Source of the DNA: an uncultured Bacillota bacterium
GTDB taxonomy: Bacteria; Bacillota_I; Bacilli_A; RF39; UBA660
Reading direction: 5' to 3'
NCBI GenBank assembly: GCA_947176475.1
Contig: CAMWQX010000015.1
Span: forward strand, 1 to 11,711
DNA: 11,711 nt
The translations under genes and the position numbers were made by a program. How positions within the stretch are numbered: position 1 is the first letter of the stretch; each line of letters opens with the position of its first letter. Shown here piece by piece: positions 1 to 7,305 of the stretch. The notes beneath the pieces were generated by a model that saw nothing but the letters and a program-made list of their open reading frames with translations, was not told where the DNA came from and ran no database searches.

Positions 1-28
1 ATAATAACCTATTAAGGAGGTTTTTACA

Positions 29-877
29 TTGGAAAAATTACAATATGACAGTTTTTATAAGTTTTTAGTATCTTTAGGAGCAATCTTAATAGCTCTCCCA
101 TTTTTTTCCTTATACTATTTCATTAGTATTGTTAATGATATTTCAATAAAAAGCAATGATTATACAATGCTTACTAATTCTTCTAGAGAAATATTAAATA
201 AAAGTAGCAACATTGTAAATCAGTTTCTAAATTGGTTTTCATTTTTCTTTTTCATTATAATAGCGCTAGGATTATTTTTTCTTATCATCGGAGCATATAA
301 ATGGTTACAATTACAAAAAGAATTCGATAAACAAATAAAACTAAAAACAACAGAACAAGAACGCATAGTAGAAAAAATGACTCCTCAAGAAGTACTTATG
401 AAAGCACAAGATGATATGAATGACATAAACAACAAAAAAACTTCTACCTCTTCAAAAAATACTACACAATACGAAAGGCTCTTCAAAGCTATAAAACTAG
501 AAAATTGCTATTTTCATATCATAGAAAAAAGATTAAACCCAAAATATAGTGTACAACAAAACGTTAGAATTGCCCACGTAGAATATGATATTATTGCAAA
601 AGCAAAAAATCATAATGTAGATGAAATATACGAAGTAAAATATTGGACAAAAGTACCTCCTCTTTCTTATATCAACCACACCATAGAAAGCGTAGAAAAA
701 AGAGGAATCTATTATGAAAATACTATGAAAAGAAATTTTAATAACCATTTAATCATTATTACGTCAAAAACCAATGTCTCCAAGATGAATGAATTCATAA
801 TTAAATACAAAACACAAATAAAGATGAGTAACGAACTTGAAATAAAAATTTACTCAACAGATGAAATAGAAAAATAA
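29..877 (+). CDS. Two-helix membrane protein with C-terminal PD-(D/E)XK nuclease-like domain
   Basis: 282 residues from a TTG start, chosen because a strong AAGGAGG at 14-20 lies 8 bases upstream and no better ATG is near. Residues about 11-33 and 68-89 are hydrophobic membrane helices flanking a polar loop. A charged, probably coiled segment follows (about 92-150), then a soluble domain (about 150-282). In that domain EYDIIAKA (Asp187) is followed by EIYEVKYW (Glu202, Lys204). The D...E-x-K spacing on two predicted strands matches the PD-(D/E)XK core seen in Mrr-like restriction endonuclease folds; the following helix and the strand LIIIT (241-245) fit the same fold. Nuclease activity is inferred only. 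The domain could equally be a degenerate binding module held at the inner membrane face. No restriction-modification partner is visible; it is the leftmost gene, so an upstream operon partner may lie outside the window. It ends towards a shared hairpin with the convergent gene at 1045. Confidence 0.75.
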   Translation: MEKLQYDSFYKFLVSLGAILIALPFFSLYYFISIVNDISIKSNDYTMLTNSSREILNKSSNIVNQFLNWFSFFFFIIIALGLFFLIIGAYKWLQLQKEFDKQIKLKTTEQERIVEKMTPQEVLMKAQDDMNDINNKKTSTSSKNTTQYERLFKAIKLENCYFHIIEKRLNPKYSVQQNVRIAHVEYDIIAKAKNHNVDEIYEVKYWTKVPPLSYINHTIESVEKRGIYYENTMKRNFNNHLIIITSKTNVSKMNEFIIKYKTQIKMSNELEIKIYSTDEIEK

Positions 878-1001
878 TTATTGCATTCTATGAAAGATGT
901 CAATTATAAATAAGAAAAAACTCTATACAAATATTATTTACTTCCTTCTTACTGTTTTAAATGATTATCTCCCCAATCTACCTATTAAACTTAATAGTCT
1001 T

Positions 1002-1036
1002 AAAAAAAGCAATGTTAGCAAACATTGTTTTTTTTT
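1002..1036. terminator. Bidirectional terminator between convergent genes
   Basis: The arms CAATGTT (1010-1016) and AACATTG (1021-1027) enclose the loop AGCA. The stem is preceded by seven A (1002-1008) and followed by nine T (1028-1036), so it can act as an intrinsic terminator in both directions: for the membrane protein on the left (+) and for the operon ending at 1045 (-). The rest of the gap 878-1001 holds no convincing gene. Confidence 0.8.
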
Positions 1037-1044
1037 AATCATAA

Positions 1045-1713
1045 TTATTTTTTTATAGTCGTACTTCCCTCTTGTGGTAAATTAAGTAAAGCATTAATGC
1101 TATCTATAGCATTTGTTACAACACTTCGTTCTATATGTAGAGTTCCATTATCAAGTAAATTTTGTAACTTTTCTAATAATTCCTCTTTTTCTTCACTTGA
1201 TAAAGTTGCAAACTTTGGAACGACATTCTTCTTATAGTCATCAACTAAATGCTCTAAAGATGCACCAACAGGAACACCCATAAGCAAATGTGATTTGCCT
1301 GTACGATAATCTTCACCTATTCTATAAATAGAAGCATAAATACTATCAACATTACTCTTAGCAGTCGTTTCTGGTTCTTGCATATCTAATTTTTCTGGTT
1401 CTTTTTCTTCTTCTTTTTCAGTTGGTGTTTTTAAAACTTTTGAGTCATTGAATACCAAGTGAACTTGTTCCATCACTTGTTCCATCGTTAAGTTTGTACA
1501 ATATATTCCATTTACATATTTAGATATATCTCCAGGATTTAGTTCAATATCTTCGCCTTCATGTGTAGGTTGTATTGCTGGTCCTATTTCAATAATTCCT
1601 CCAACTTCCATCAATCTTGCCGGTATTCTATAATCCTTTAAATCCAACTGTGAAACATCTGTAACATCACGACTTACATTTTCTATCCATATTTTTCCAT
1701 TAACTTCTTTCAT
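1045..1713 (-). CDS. Hypothetical protein, two regions joined by an acidic linker
   Basis: 222 residues if started at the ATG at 1713, which has AGAGGAGG (1721-1728) seven bases upstream. An ATG eight codons earlier (1737) lacks a site at proper distance, and its first codons contain this Shine-Dalgarno sequence, so the shorter form is preferred. No signal peptide or membrane helix is visible. The N-terminal region (about 1-95) looks strand-rich, with GGIIEIGPAIQPTHEGEDI. A low-complexity Glu/Lys/Pro linker follows (about 97-119). The C-terminal region (about 122-214) contains SIYASIYRIGEDYRTGKSH and is otherwise mainly helical. I do not recognise a family. The gene starts 30 bases after the stop of the 1744 gene and has no promoter of its own, so the two are very probably co-transcribed and may act together. 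Confidence 0.8.
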   Translation of the reverse strand: MKEVNGKIWIENVSRDVTDVSQLDLKDYRIPARLMEVGGIIEIGPAIQPTHEGEDIELNPGDISKYVNGIYCTNLTMEQVMEQVHLVFNDSKVLKTPTEKEEEKEPEKLDMQEPETTAKSNVDSIYASIYRIGEDYRTGKSHLLMGVPVGASLEHLVDDYKKNVVPKFATLSSEEKEELLEKLQNLLDNGTLHIERSVVTNAIDSINALLNLPQEGSTTIKK

Positions 1714-1743
1714 TTTATTTCCTCCTCTATAAGCCATATATTA

Positions 1744-2466
1744 TTACTCAATATTAGAAAGCAATTTTTCTTTAGCCTTTTCTCTACTATAATCATTTAT
1801 TTCCGAAAAATATAAATCAACAACTTCTTTATATTGTTCGTCTTCCATAACAATCGTTTCCACGTCTTCTTTACTTTGGACAGTCATATATTTACCTCTT
1901 ATAGTACTATGCACCTTTGAAATTGGTTGGAATGTAACTGGATCAATGACAAATTGAACATAGTCATTTGCTTGATCTGATGCAATCGTCTTCGTTACAT
2001 GTAAGCCAATTTGTTCATCATCTGCTAATTTAACAGCTTCAATATCATAACCTTTAGATAACCATTCAAAAGCTTTTAAATTACCACCTGCTTTAATTGA
2101 ATAAACCGCATATCTTCCTTCTTGTTCGCTTCTTTTTTCATTTTTAAACAATAAAAGGTCGTCCGTTAGGGCATAACAATGTGTAAAACGTTGATAATGC
2201 ACATCAACTTCCTCATCTTCTGGAACATTAAAATTAAGCACAGCCATTTCTCTTTCCTCTGAATCTCTTTTTGATGAATTACTAATTGTTAAAAATTCAT
2301 GGTCAGATACTTGCTCTATAATTTCATCAGAAGGAACAAAAATAGTTTTGGCATCATCTGATGTTCCTTTCCTACGAAAATATGGTCGATTATCCTCTAA
2401 TAAAGTTATCTCCCATTCTTTTTCATCATATTTTGTTTCAAATTCTCTTTCTTCCAAATACTTCAT
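1744..2466 (-). CDS. Hypothetical acidic, strand-rich cytoplasmic protein
   Basis: 240 residues, starting at ATG 2466 with GGGAGATGG upstream. No signal peptide or membrane segment is visible, and the protein is rich in Glu and Asp. The middle (about residues 95-190) reads as successive beta hairpins: CYALTDDLLLFK, RYAVYSIKAGGNLKAFEWL, then AVKLADDEQIGLHVTKT and YVQFVIDPVTFQPISKVHS. This resembles a few blades of a propeller-like or sheet domain, but that is a reading of pattern only. The C-terminal 35 residues are helical and charged. First gene of the operon with the 1045 gene; it is driven by the promoter at 2497-2525, which overlaps the divergent promoter of the 2578 gene. Function unknown. 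Confidence 0.8.
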   Translation of the reverse strand: MKYLEEREFETKYDEKEWEITLLEDNRPYFRRKGTSDDAKTIFVPSDEIIEQVSDHEFLTISNSSKRDSEEREMAVLNFNVPEDEEVDVHYQRFTHCYALTDDLLLFKNEKRSEQEGRYAVYSIKAGGNLKAFEWLSKGYDIEAVKLADDEQIGLHVTKTIASDQANDYVQFVIDPVTFQPISKVHSTIRGKYMTVQSKEDVETIVMEDEQYKEVVDLYFSEINDYSREKAKEKLLSNIE

Positions 2467-2496
2467 GTAACCATCTCCCTACTTAAGTATATATTT

Positions 2497-2525
2497 ATTA
2501 TAATATATAAAGACTAAAATGACAA
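2497..2525 (-). promoter_or_regulatory. Promoter of the 1744-1045 operon
   Basis: On the minus strand TTGTCA (2525-2520) and a perfect TATAAT (2502-2497) are 17 bases apart, a near-consensus sigma-A arrangement. It lies about 30 bases before the ATG at 2466. Its -35 box overlaps the -35 box of the opposite promoter. Confidence 0.8.
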
Positions 2526-2547
2526 TTTTTTAATTTTATGCTAAAAT
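2519..2547 (+). promoter_or_regulatory. Promoter of the 2578 gene, with extended -10
   Basis: ATGACA (2519-2524) is followed after 17 bases by TAAAAT (2542-2547), preceded by TG at 2539-2540 as an extended -10. Transcription would start near 2554, leaving a leader of about 25 bases that carries GAGGGGATT before the ATG. Confidence 0.75.
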
Positions 2548-2577
2548 AAGACCTACATTTTATATGAGGGGATTATT

Positions 2578-3204
2578 ATGGTTGAAATTTTTAAAGGAGA
2601 AGAAATTACTACTAAGCAAATAGCAGCAATAAAAAGAATTGCTCGAAAGAGATATAGTAAAGAAATATACAGAGAATACTTTTTACATATAAAAGATGTC
2701 AAAGACTTAGCTAGACTACAAGGTATTCAAGTTCCAAGAGAAACTATTGCTATCGGAACTGATTGGTTTCTTTGCTATACCGAATCAGATTATCACGTCG
2801 AAATCTTAGAATGGATTGCACTTGATAATGAAAACAAATTAAGGCAATCTATTGAAATGATGCACACTCTTAAACAAATACTTCTAAAAAATAAAAAGAA
2901 AATCTTTATGGCATCCATGCGTCACGATTCTTCTTATGAGATGTATCAAAAAATGTTACAAGAAGGCTTCTTTAAAGAATTAAGCCATAAACGTGTAATA
3001 GACTGTGCCGCTCCCAAAGCAATGGATAAAATAGAAGCTTTTAGTGATCTTACAACTCTTTTATCAGGTGATATTCCCGAAGAATATAAAGAATACTTAA
3101 AATACATTCTTCATCATATGCAATTTATGATTTCTAATAAATTTATTGAAAAATATGGAAAAAAATCTAAAAGACCTAAAGGTAAAAAACTCAAATCACA
3201 CTAA
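2578..3204 (+). CDS. GNAT-like acetyltransferase-fold protein with basic tail (tentative)
   Basis: 208 residues, ATG start with GAGGGGAT just upstream. The centre resembles the order of a GNAT N-acetyltransferase: a strand (VEILEWIALD, 74-83), a helix (about 88-105), a strand (KIFMASMR, 108-115) and the helix SYEMYQKMLQEGFFKE (119-134), which looks like the 'position in the molecule then Gly-Phe' end of many GNATs. The usual acetyl-CoA loop (R/Q-x-x-G-x-G/A) is not evident, so it may be a diverged or non-catalytic member, or a different fold. The C-terminus is strongly basic (KKSKRPKGKKLKSH), suggesting contact with nucleic acid or ribosome; that is inference. It is a single-gene unit closed by the hairpin directly after its stop and divergent from the 1744 operon. 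The coding sequence is secure; the family is a guess. Confidence 0.75.
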   Translation: MVEIFKGEEITTKQIAAIKRIARKRYSKEIYREYFLHIKDVKDLARLQGIQVPRETIAIGTDWFLCYTESDYHVEILEWIALDNENKLRQSIEMMHTLKQILLKNKKKIFMASMRHDSSYEMYQKMLQEGFFKELSHKRVIDCAAPKAMDKIEAFSDLTTLLSGDIPEEYKEYLKYILHHMQFMISNKFIEKYGKKSKRPKGKKLKSH

Positions 3205-3239
3205 AAAAACTTACGAACTATCATATTTCGTAAGTTTTT
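3205..3239. terminator. Bidirectional terminator, 13-bp stem
   Basis: Perfect arms at 3205-3217 and 3227-3239 (core CTTACGAA / TTCGTAAG with A5/T5 ends) enclose a 9-base loop. The hairpin starts immediately after the stop of the 2578 gene and lies three bases past the stop of the convergent MFS gene. A- and T-runs on the two sides let it serve both. Confidence 0.9.
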
Positions 3240-3242
3240 CTT

Positions 3243-4469
3243 TTACTTTTTCTCATTTTTATTAAGTTTAACAAAGCCATAAAATATCACATATGCTATA
3301 AATGCTATTAAAAAAGTAACTTTTATCGTGTTATTTTCCTCGGGAAAAATCCAATATGAAATTATTGGTAAAATTGCTGTAACAATTCCTTCAATAAATC
3401 TTTCAAATGTTACATAAGAAGTCTTATAATCTTCATTTGCATTTTCATATATGGCAATATGATCAAACATCTCATAAGCACTGTTTCCATATCCAATTAA
3501 TATATAAATAATTGGTAAACAATATATAAGTATATTACCTTTCAAAACAAATAAAGATAAAAAGATAATACTAAAAACCAAACACATTGGCGATAATACT
3601 TTACTCCACTTCCTATTTTGTGCCTTCTTCGCCCAATATTTACTAAACAAAGCATCAGCAAAATTAATTAAGATATTTAAAATACTATAATACAAATAAT
3701 CTAACTTTAAATATCTTAATAAAAAGACATTTAAATACATCGTTCCCATTCCATAGGCAAACCTATTTAAACCACCTATAACCAATATTTTTCTAAATTC
3801 TTTATCCTTAGCAGGTTTCATAACTGAATCTTTAACACTTATTGCTTTATCCTCTATCGGTGGTTTATAAGTATTAATTCGAATAAATATATCAATAAAT
3901 GCAATTATAAATACGATAAAGAATAATATTAAAAAGCCATAAAGTTCATTACCATTTTTAGTAAATTGATCCAATATTACTCCCATTAATAAACTAAAAA
4001 TCATTACTAAAGTATTTTTATAAACATTTCTCGTTGAAGCAAACTTTGTTCTATCCTCTTTCTTTACTAGAGTCATTCGCCAATTTACAAATGTGATATA
4101 ACCTAATTCTCCTGTAATCGCATATATTGATGCAAAGACAAAAAACAAAGTCGTCCTAATATTGATATCTTGTGTTAAAAAGGGAATAAATGCAAAACAT
4201 ACTGAAGATACTCTATAAATTGTATAATTAGTTAATACGACAAACTTTGACTGACCAATTTTTGAAAATAATGGTGCGGCAAATACTTGAATGATATTCG
4301 TAATCGTATCTAATACTGCATAAATTCCTATGGCAAAATTTGATAATCCCAAATAAACGGCAAATGCCGTAATAAACGAATTACTAGCAATTTTATTATT
4401 AGCTGTATCTAATATTGATGATGTTAAATATTTCTTATACTCTTTTTCATAATTCATTTTCTTCATCAT
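3243..4469 (-). CDS. MFS transporter
   Basis: 408 residues with about twelve hydrophobic helices in two six-helix halves, separated by a polar cytoplasmic loop at about 198-227. This is the length and architecture of the major facilitator superfamily. After the second helix, PLFSKIGQSKFVV (66-78) sits where the family's conserved helix 2-3 loop lies, and a related segment, DALFSKYWAKKAQNRK (272-287), follows in the second half. Substrate and direction cannot be read from the sequence. The start at ATG 4469 has GAAAGGAGA (4490-4482) upstream at a rather long distance (13 bases from GGAG); the second ATG follows directly. The gene begins 24 bases after the stop of the flavoprotein gene on the same strand, with no promoter between, so they form an operon. 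The carrier may handle a substrate or product of that enzyme. Confidence 0.9.
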   Translation of the reverse strand: MMKKMNYEKEYKKYLTSSILDTANNKIASNSFITAFAVYLGLSNFAIGIYAVLDTITNIIQVFAAPLFSKIGQSKFVVLTNYTIYRVSSVCFAFIPFLTQDINIRTTLFFVFASIYAITGELGYITFVNWRMTLVKKEDRTKFASTRNVYKNTLVMIFSLLMGVILDQFTKNGNELYGFLILFFIVFIIAFIDIFIRINTYKPPIEDKAISVKDSVMKPAKDKEFRKILVIGGLNRFAYGMGTMYLNVFLLRYLKLDYLYYSILNILINFADALFSKYWAKKAQNRKWSKVLSPMCLVFSIIFLSLFVLKGNILIYCLPIIYILIGYGNSAYEMFDHIAIYENANEDYKTSYVTFERFIEGIVTAILPIISYWIFPEENNTIKVTFLIAFIAYVIFYGFVKLNKNEKK

Positions 4470-4493
4470 TTATCTACACCGTCTCCTTTCTAT

Positions 4494-5528
4494 CTATAAG
4501 AATACAATAAAAACTCCTAATCTTAATAACAACTTATTGGAATATGCTAACCTTATTAAAAAGTGTTTTAATGGTGAATAAAAAATTCTACTCGTAAATC
4601 TCTTATAAGAAAGAATTAAGTGACTCTTTACCATCTTACCATTATATTCTCTTTTCAAATCAACTTTATTATTCTTTAATTTTTTCGAAACAACTTCTGC
4701 AGCATATTTTCCTGATACTAATGCATAGTAAATTCCTTCTCCACTTATCGGATCAACTAAACCGGCTGCATCTCCCACCAATATCTTATTATCCACAACA
4801 GCTTTTTTTATATATCCACCTGCGGGAATGGGAAATCCTCTTACCATCTTTTCATCAAATTCTACATCATTATCCAAACAAAAATCTTTTAATAACTTTT
4901 TATAATCATCTTTGACATTTTTAAATTTGCCTAAACCAATCGTACTATAATTTCCCTTGGGAAATATCCATGCATAACCATCTCTTAAAGTATCAAAAGA
5001 AATCGTAATATCTTCATCATTTCTTTCTTGAACATCTATCTCAACTGAGTATCCCACATTTTTAATTTTACTAAATACCCTACTATACCCATTTACTCCA
5101 TCGGCTAAAATAACATACTTATATTCATATTTATCTTTATTTGTTGTAATTATATTATTTTCTATATCAGTAACGATTTCTCCTTCAAAAACATTTTTAG
5201 TTTGTCCTTTTATTTGTTCTAAATTATGATTATCAAACTCCGTTCTATCAACCATCAAAATGGACCTTTTAACATCTAAACTTCTCATTTTCCTTTTCGT
5301 TTTCAACTTAAATGTCGAACACTCTTGCCTCACAACACTTTGATATTCAAACTCTAGTTCATCCAAAACTCTTATTGATTTATCCGTAAGTCCTCCTGCA
5401 CAAAGTTTCTTACGGGGAAATGTCTCTTTATCAATCATACAAAAATTAACATTATTATTTAATAATACCTTTGCCGCAGCAACACCTGCCGGTCCACATC
5501 CCATTATAATTACATCAAATTTTTTCAT
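4494..5528 (-). CDS. Geranylgeranyl reductase-family FAD-dependent oxidoreductase
   Basis: 344 residues. Numbered from ATG 5528, chosen because TAGGAA (5543-5538) is about 10 bases upstream; the ATG at 5534 is only about 4 bases from it. A Rossmann FAD-binding motif GCGPAG is at 10-15, with the acidic strand end MIDKE near 33. Next come CAGGL (43-47), the family's cysteine motif near the active site, ADG (142-144), YAWIFPKG (185-192) and the second FAD motif GDAAGLVDPISGEGI (252-266). This order is diagnostic of the geranylgeranyl reductase/digeranylgeranylglycerophospholipid reductase group of the PHBH-fold flavoproteins, which saturate isoprenoid double bonds. In bacteria the substrate is often unknown. 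The C-terminus ends in the hydrophobic LLLRLGVFIVFL, suggesting membrane contact. The protein is on the short side for the group. First gene of an operon with the MFS transporter. Confidence 0.88.
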   Translation of the reverse strand: MKKFDVIIMGCGPAGVAAAKVLLNNNVNFCMIDKETFPRKKLCAGGLTDKSIRVLDELEFEYQSVVRQECSTFKLKTKRKMRSLDVKRSILMVDRTEFDNHNLEQIKGQTKNVFEGEIVTDIENNIITTNKDKYEYKYVILADGVNGYSRVFSKIKNVGYSVEIDVQERNDEDITISFDTLRDGYAWIFPKGNYSTIGLGKFKNVKDDYKKLLKDFCLDNDVEFDEKMVRGFPIPAGGYIKKAVVDNKILVGDAAGLVDPISGEGIYYALVSGKYAAEVVSKKLKNNKVDLKREYNGKMVKSHLILSYKRFTSRIFYSPLKHFLIRLAYSNKLLLRLGVFIVFL

Positions 5529-5568
5529 ACGCATTCATTCCTACTCATAATAAGTTCATTACAAGATA

Positions 5569-5577
5569 ATTCTATCA
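5569..5577 (-). promoter_or_regulatory. Possible extended -10 of the flavoprotein-MFS operon
   Basis: On the minus strand TGATAGAAT (5577-5569) reads as an extended -10 (TGn plus TAGAAT), about 40 bases before the start at 5528. No good -35 box stands at 16-18 bases, and the overlapping TATGAT (5579-5574) is an alternative. A promoter is expected here because the upstream gene ends in a strong terminator. Confidence 0.35.
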
Positions 5578-5610
5578 TAGCATTAGTTTTAATTCATCAC
5601 TTTTCATAAA

Positions 5611-5652
5611 TAAAAAAGATGATACTGAGTATTAACTCTCAATATCATCTTT
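5611..5652 (-). terminator. Terminator containing the stop codon of the 5632 gene
   Basis: A 15-bp stem with one G-U pair: + strand arms 5615-5629 and 5638-5652, loop 5630-5637. Read on the minus strand, a T-rich tail (TTTTTTATTT) follows the stem. The 5' arm is coding sequence for the last residues (KKDDIES) and the TAA stop (5634-5632) lies in the loop. Confidence 0.88.
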
Positions 5653-7182
5653 CTTAGGTGGTACTAAACCTTTATTTTTATATTTCTTATTTAAACCATC
5701 AATCTGTTCTTTAATTATTGCTTCATTTGCTACACTGATAATATAACGTTGAAACATACCGTCACCTTCTCTAACAAGTAAAAATCCTAATTTACCAGCC
5801 CTATGTCTTTCTAATAAATCATCAACTAACTTATTATAATCCTCAGCTTTAAACATCTCTTGAATCGGAGTTAATGTTTCCTCTAAATTAATATATTTAA
5901 CACATTCACTACTTAAAACACGATTAATTAAACTAACAGCTAATGGATATTCCACATTGTCACGCATTAAAGAATTACACATACCACTAATTAAACTAGC
6001 AACAGAATCCTTATAAGCATAATCTCCATAAGTATAACCCAATTTATTAAAATCATCATCCCAGTCCTCTGTATAATCTTGACTATACACATATGATTTT
6101 TGAAATAATTCTAAAACCTTTTCATAATCTCCAATACGTGCATATAGATTATAAATTGGTATATAAGATTCTCCATGACGATAATAATTTTGAATATTTT
6201 CTTTCTTACTTAAAAGATCTTCAGTAAGTGTTTTATCTCCTCTAATGGCTATCGTATCTCTCAATGTCGTCTCGCCAAAATAATCTACAAAATTTAAATC
6301 GTAATCTAATGTAATATCAGCATCTGTAAGTATTGCATGAACAAAAGCAAAATCTTCCTCATCAGGACTCCATTGAAGAGACTCCATAATTACGCTTTCA
6401 CAAAAATTATTTTCCTTTCGTTTTTTTACAAAGCTTAATCTATCAAATTCTTTATCTAATTTACGTCTTATTATATTTGTTATTTCAACAAATGTTTTAG
6501 CATTGCACTTTTCTAATATCTCATCTATTCTTTGATGATTTTGCTTAAATTGTTCAGGTTGTACTAGACTACAAAACACATCAACATTATTAAGTTGACA
6601 TGTATCATATAATATTTGGTAAATATCATCCATACTAATATTGGATTTTCCTAATGTATTATTTGCTTCTAAAATATTAGCTAATCCCTTAAAATCAAAT
6701 GGCATATATGTGTAACTAGTTTCAACTGACAAAGAGAATAATTTAGGATTGCGGTTTAATAAATTCTTCAAAGTTTCAACATCCAAAACAAGATTTTTAT
6801 TATCCCTTAATACATCTTTCAAATAGTTAAATATCTGTCCTGCTAATTCTCTATTTAGTTTTTCTAAATCAAAAGTATCAATTGAATTAAACTGTTTTGA
6901 ATCTATATCTTCATTTTCATCAACTAAAGTAATAACAAAATTTTTTACCTTACGATCATATAAATCAGTTATATGCGAACTTAAAACCTTAACTAACTCT
7001 GCATAAAAAGAATCATCCTTTTTATCTATAGAATCAACAAGTTCCATAATTATTTCAAAACGATTATCTAAAATGCTTTTCTTAACATTTTTACCATTTT
7101 CCGTGAATTCCTTTAAATCCTCGTTATTACGAATTAATACCTTTGCTTCACTCTTTAAAACTTCATTTATAATTTCTATCAT
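5632..7182 (-). CDS. Large helical hypothetical protein, TPR-like repeats
   Basis: 516 residues, ATG start with AGGAGG (7195-7190) seven bases upstream. No signal peptide or membrane helix is seen, so it is cytoplasmic. It is almost wholly helical and rich in Asp, Glu, Asn and Lys. The stretch IPIYNLYARIGDYEKVLELF (341-360) has the look of a TPR or Sel1-like helix pair, and 395-425 suggests another; the first 150 residues contain irregular amphipathic helices. No catalytic motif is visible. It probably acts as a scaffold or sensor of protein partners, but this is inference from fold type alone. It is a single-gene unit with its own promoter (7211-7239) and a terminator that overlaps its end. 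It diverges from the HAD hydrolase gene; no functional link is shown. Confidence 0.82.
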   Translation of the reverse strand: MIEIINEVLKSEAKVLIRNNEDLKEFTENGKNVKKSILDNRFEIIMELVDSIDKKDDSFYAELVKVLSSHITDLYDRKVKNFVITLVDENEDIDSKQFNSIDTFDLEKLNRELAGQIFNYLKDVLRDNKNLVLDVETLKNLLNRNPKLFSLSVETSYTYMPFDFKGLANILEANNTLGKSNISMDDIYQILYDTCQLNNVDVFCSLVQPEQFKQNHQRIDEILEKCNAKTFVEITNIIRRKLDKEFDRLSFVKKRKENNFCESVIMESLQWSPDEEDFAFVHAILTDADITLDYDLNFVDYFGETTLRDTIAIRGDKTLTEDLLSKKENIQNYYRHGESYIPIYNLYARIGDYEKVLELFQKSYVYSQDYTEDWDDDFNKLGYTYGDYAYKDSVASLISGMCNSLMRDNVEYPLAVSLINRVLSSECVKYINLEETLTPIQEMFKAEDYNKLVDDLLERHRAGKLGFLLVREGDGMFQRYIISVANEAIIKEQIDGLNKKYKNKGLVPPKKDDIES

Positions 7183-7210
7183 ACCAATACCTCCTAAAAT
7201 CTTATAAGAT

Positions 7211-7239
7211 ATTATAACATATCATTCATTAAAATATAA
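7211..7239 (-). promoter_or_regulatory. Promoter of the 5632 gene, extended -10
   Basis: On the minus strand a perfect TATAAT (7216-7211) is preceded by TGT, giving an extended -10. A weak -35, TTATAT (7239-7234), stands 17 bases upstream. The start codon is about 30 bases downstream. Confidence 0.65.
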
Positions 7240-7251
7240 TATTTTTATAAG

Positions 7252-7280
7252 TTGCTTAAAACAAAATTATAAATTATAAT
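7252..7280 (+). promoter_or_regulatory. Promoter of the HAD hydrolase gene
   Basis: TTGCTT (7252-7257) and a perfect TATAAT (7275-7280) are 17 bases apart. Transcription would start near 7287, just before GAGGTG (7295-7300), which is spaced five bases from the ATG at 7306. Confidence 0.75.
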
Positions 7281-7305
7281 ATACAATATAAATTGAGGTG
7301 AACTT

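Noticed and set aside
875..903. A consensus TTGACA on the minus strand (903-898) just after the first gene, pointing antisense into it
   Set aside because: No acceptable -10 stands 16-18 bases downstream.
961..1038. A 25-codon plus-strand ORF in the gap between the first two genes
   Set aside because: It has no Shine-Dalgarno sequence and runs straight through the bidirectional terminator.
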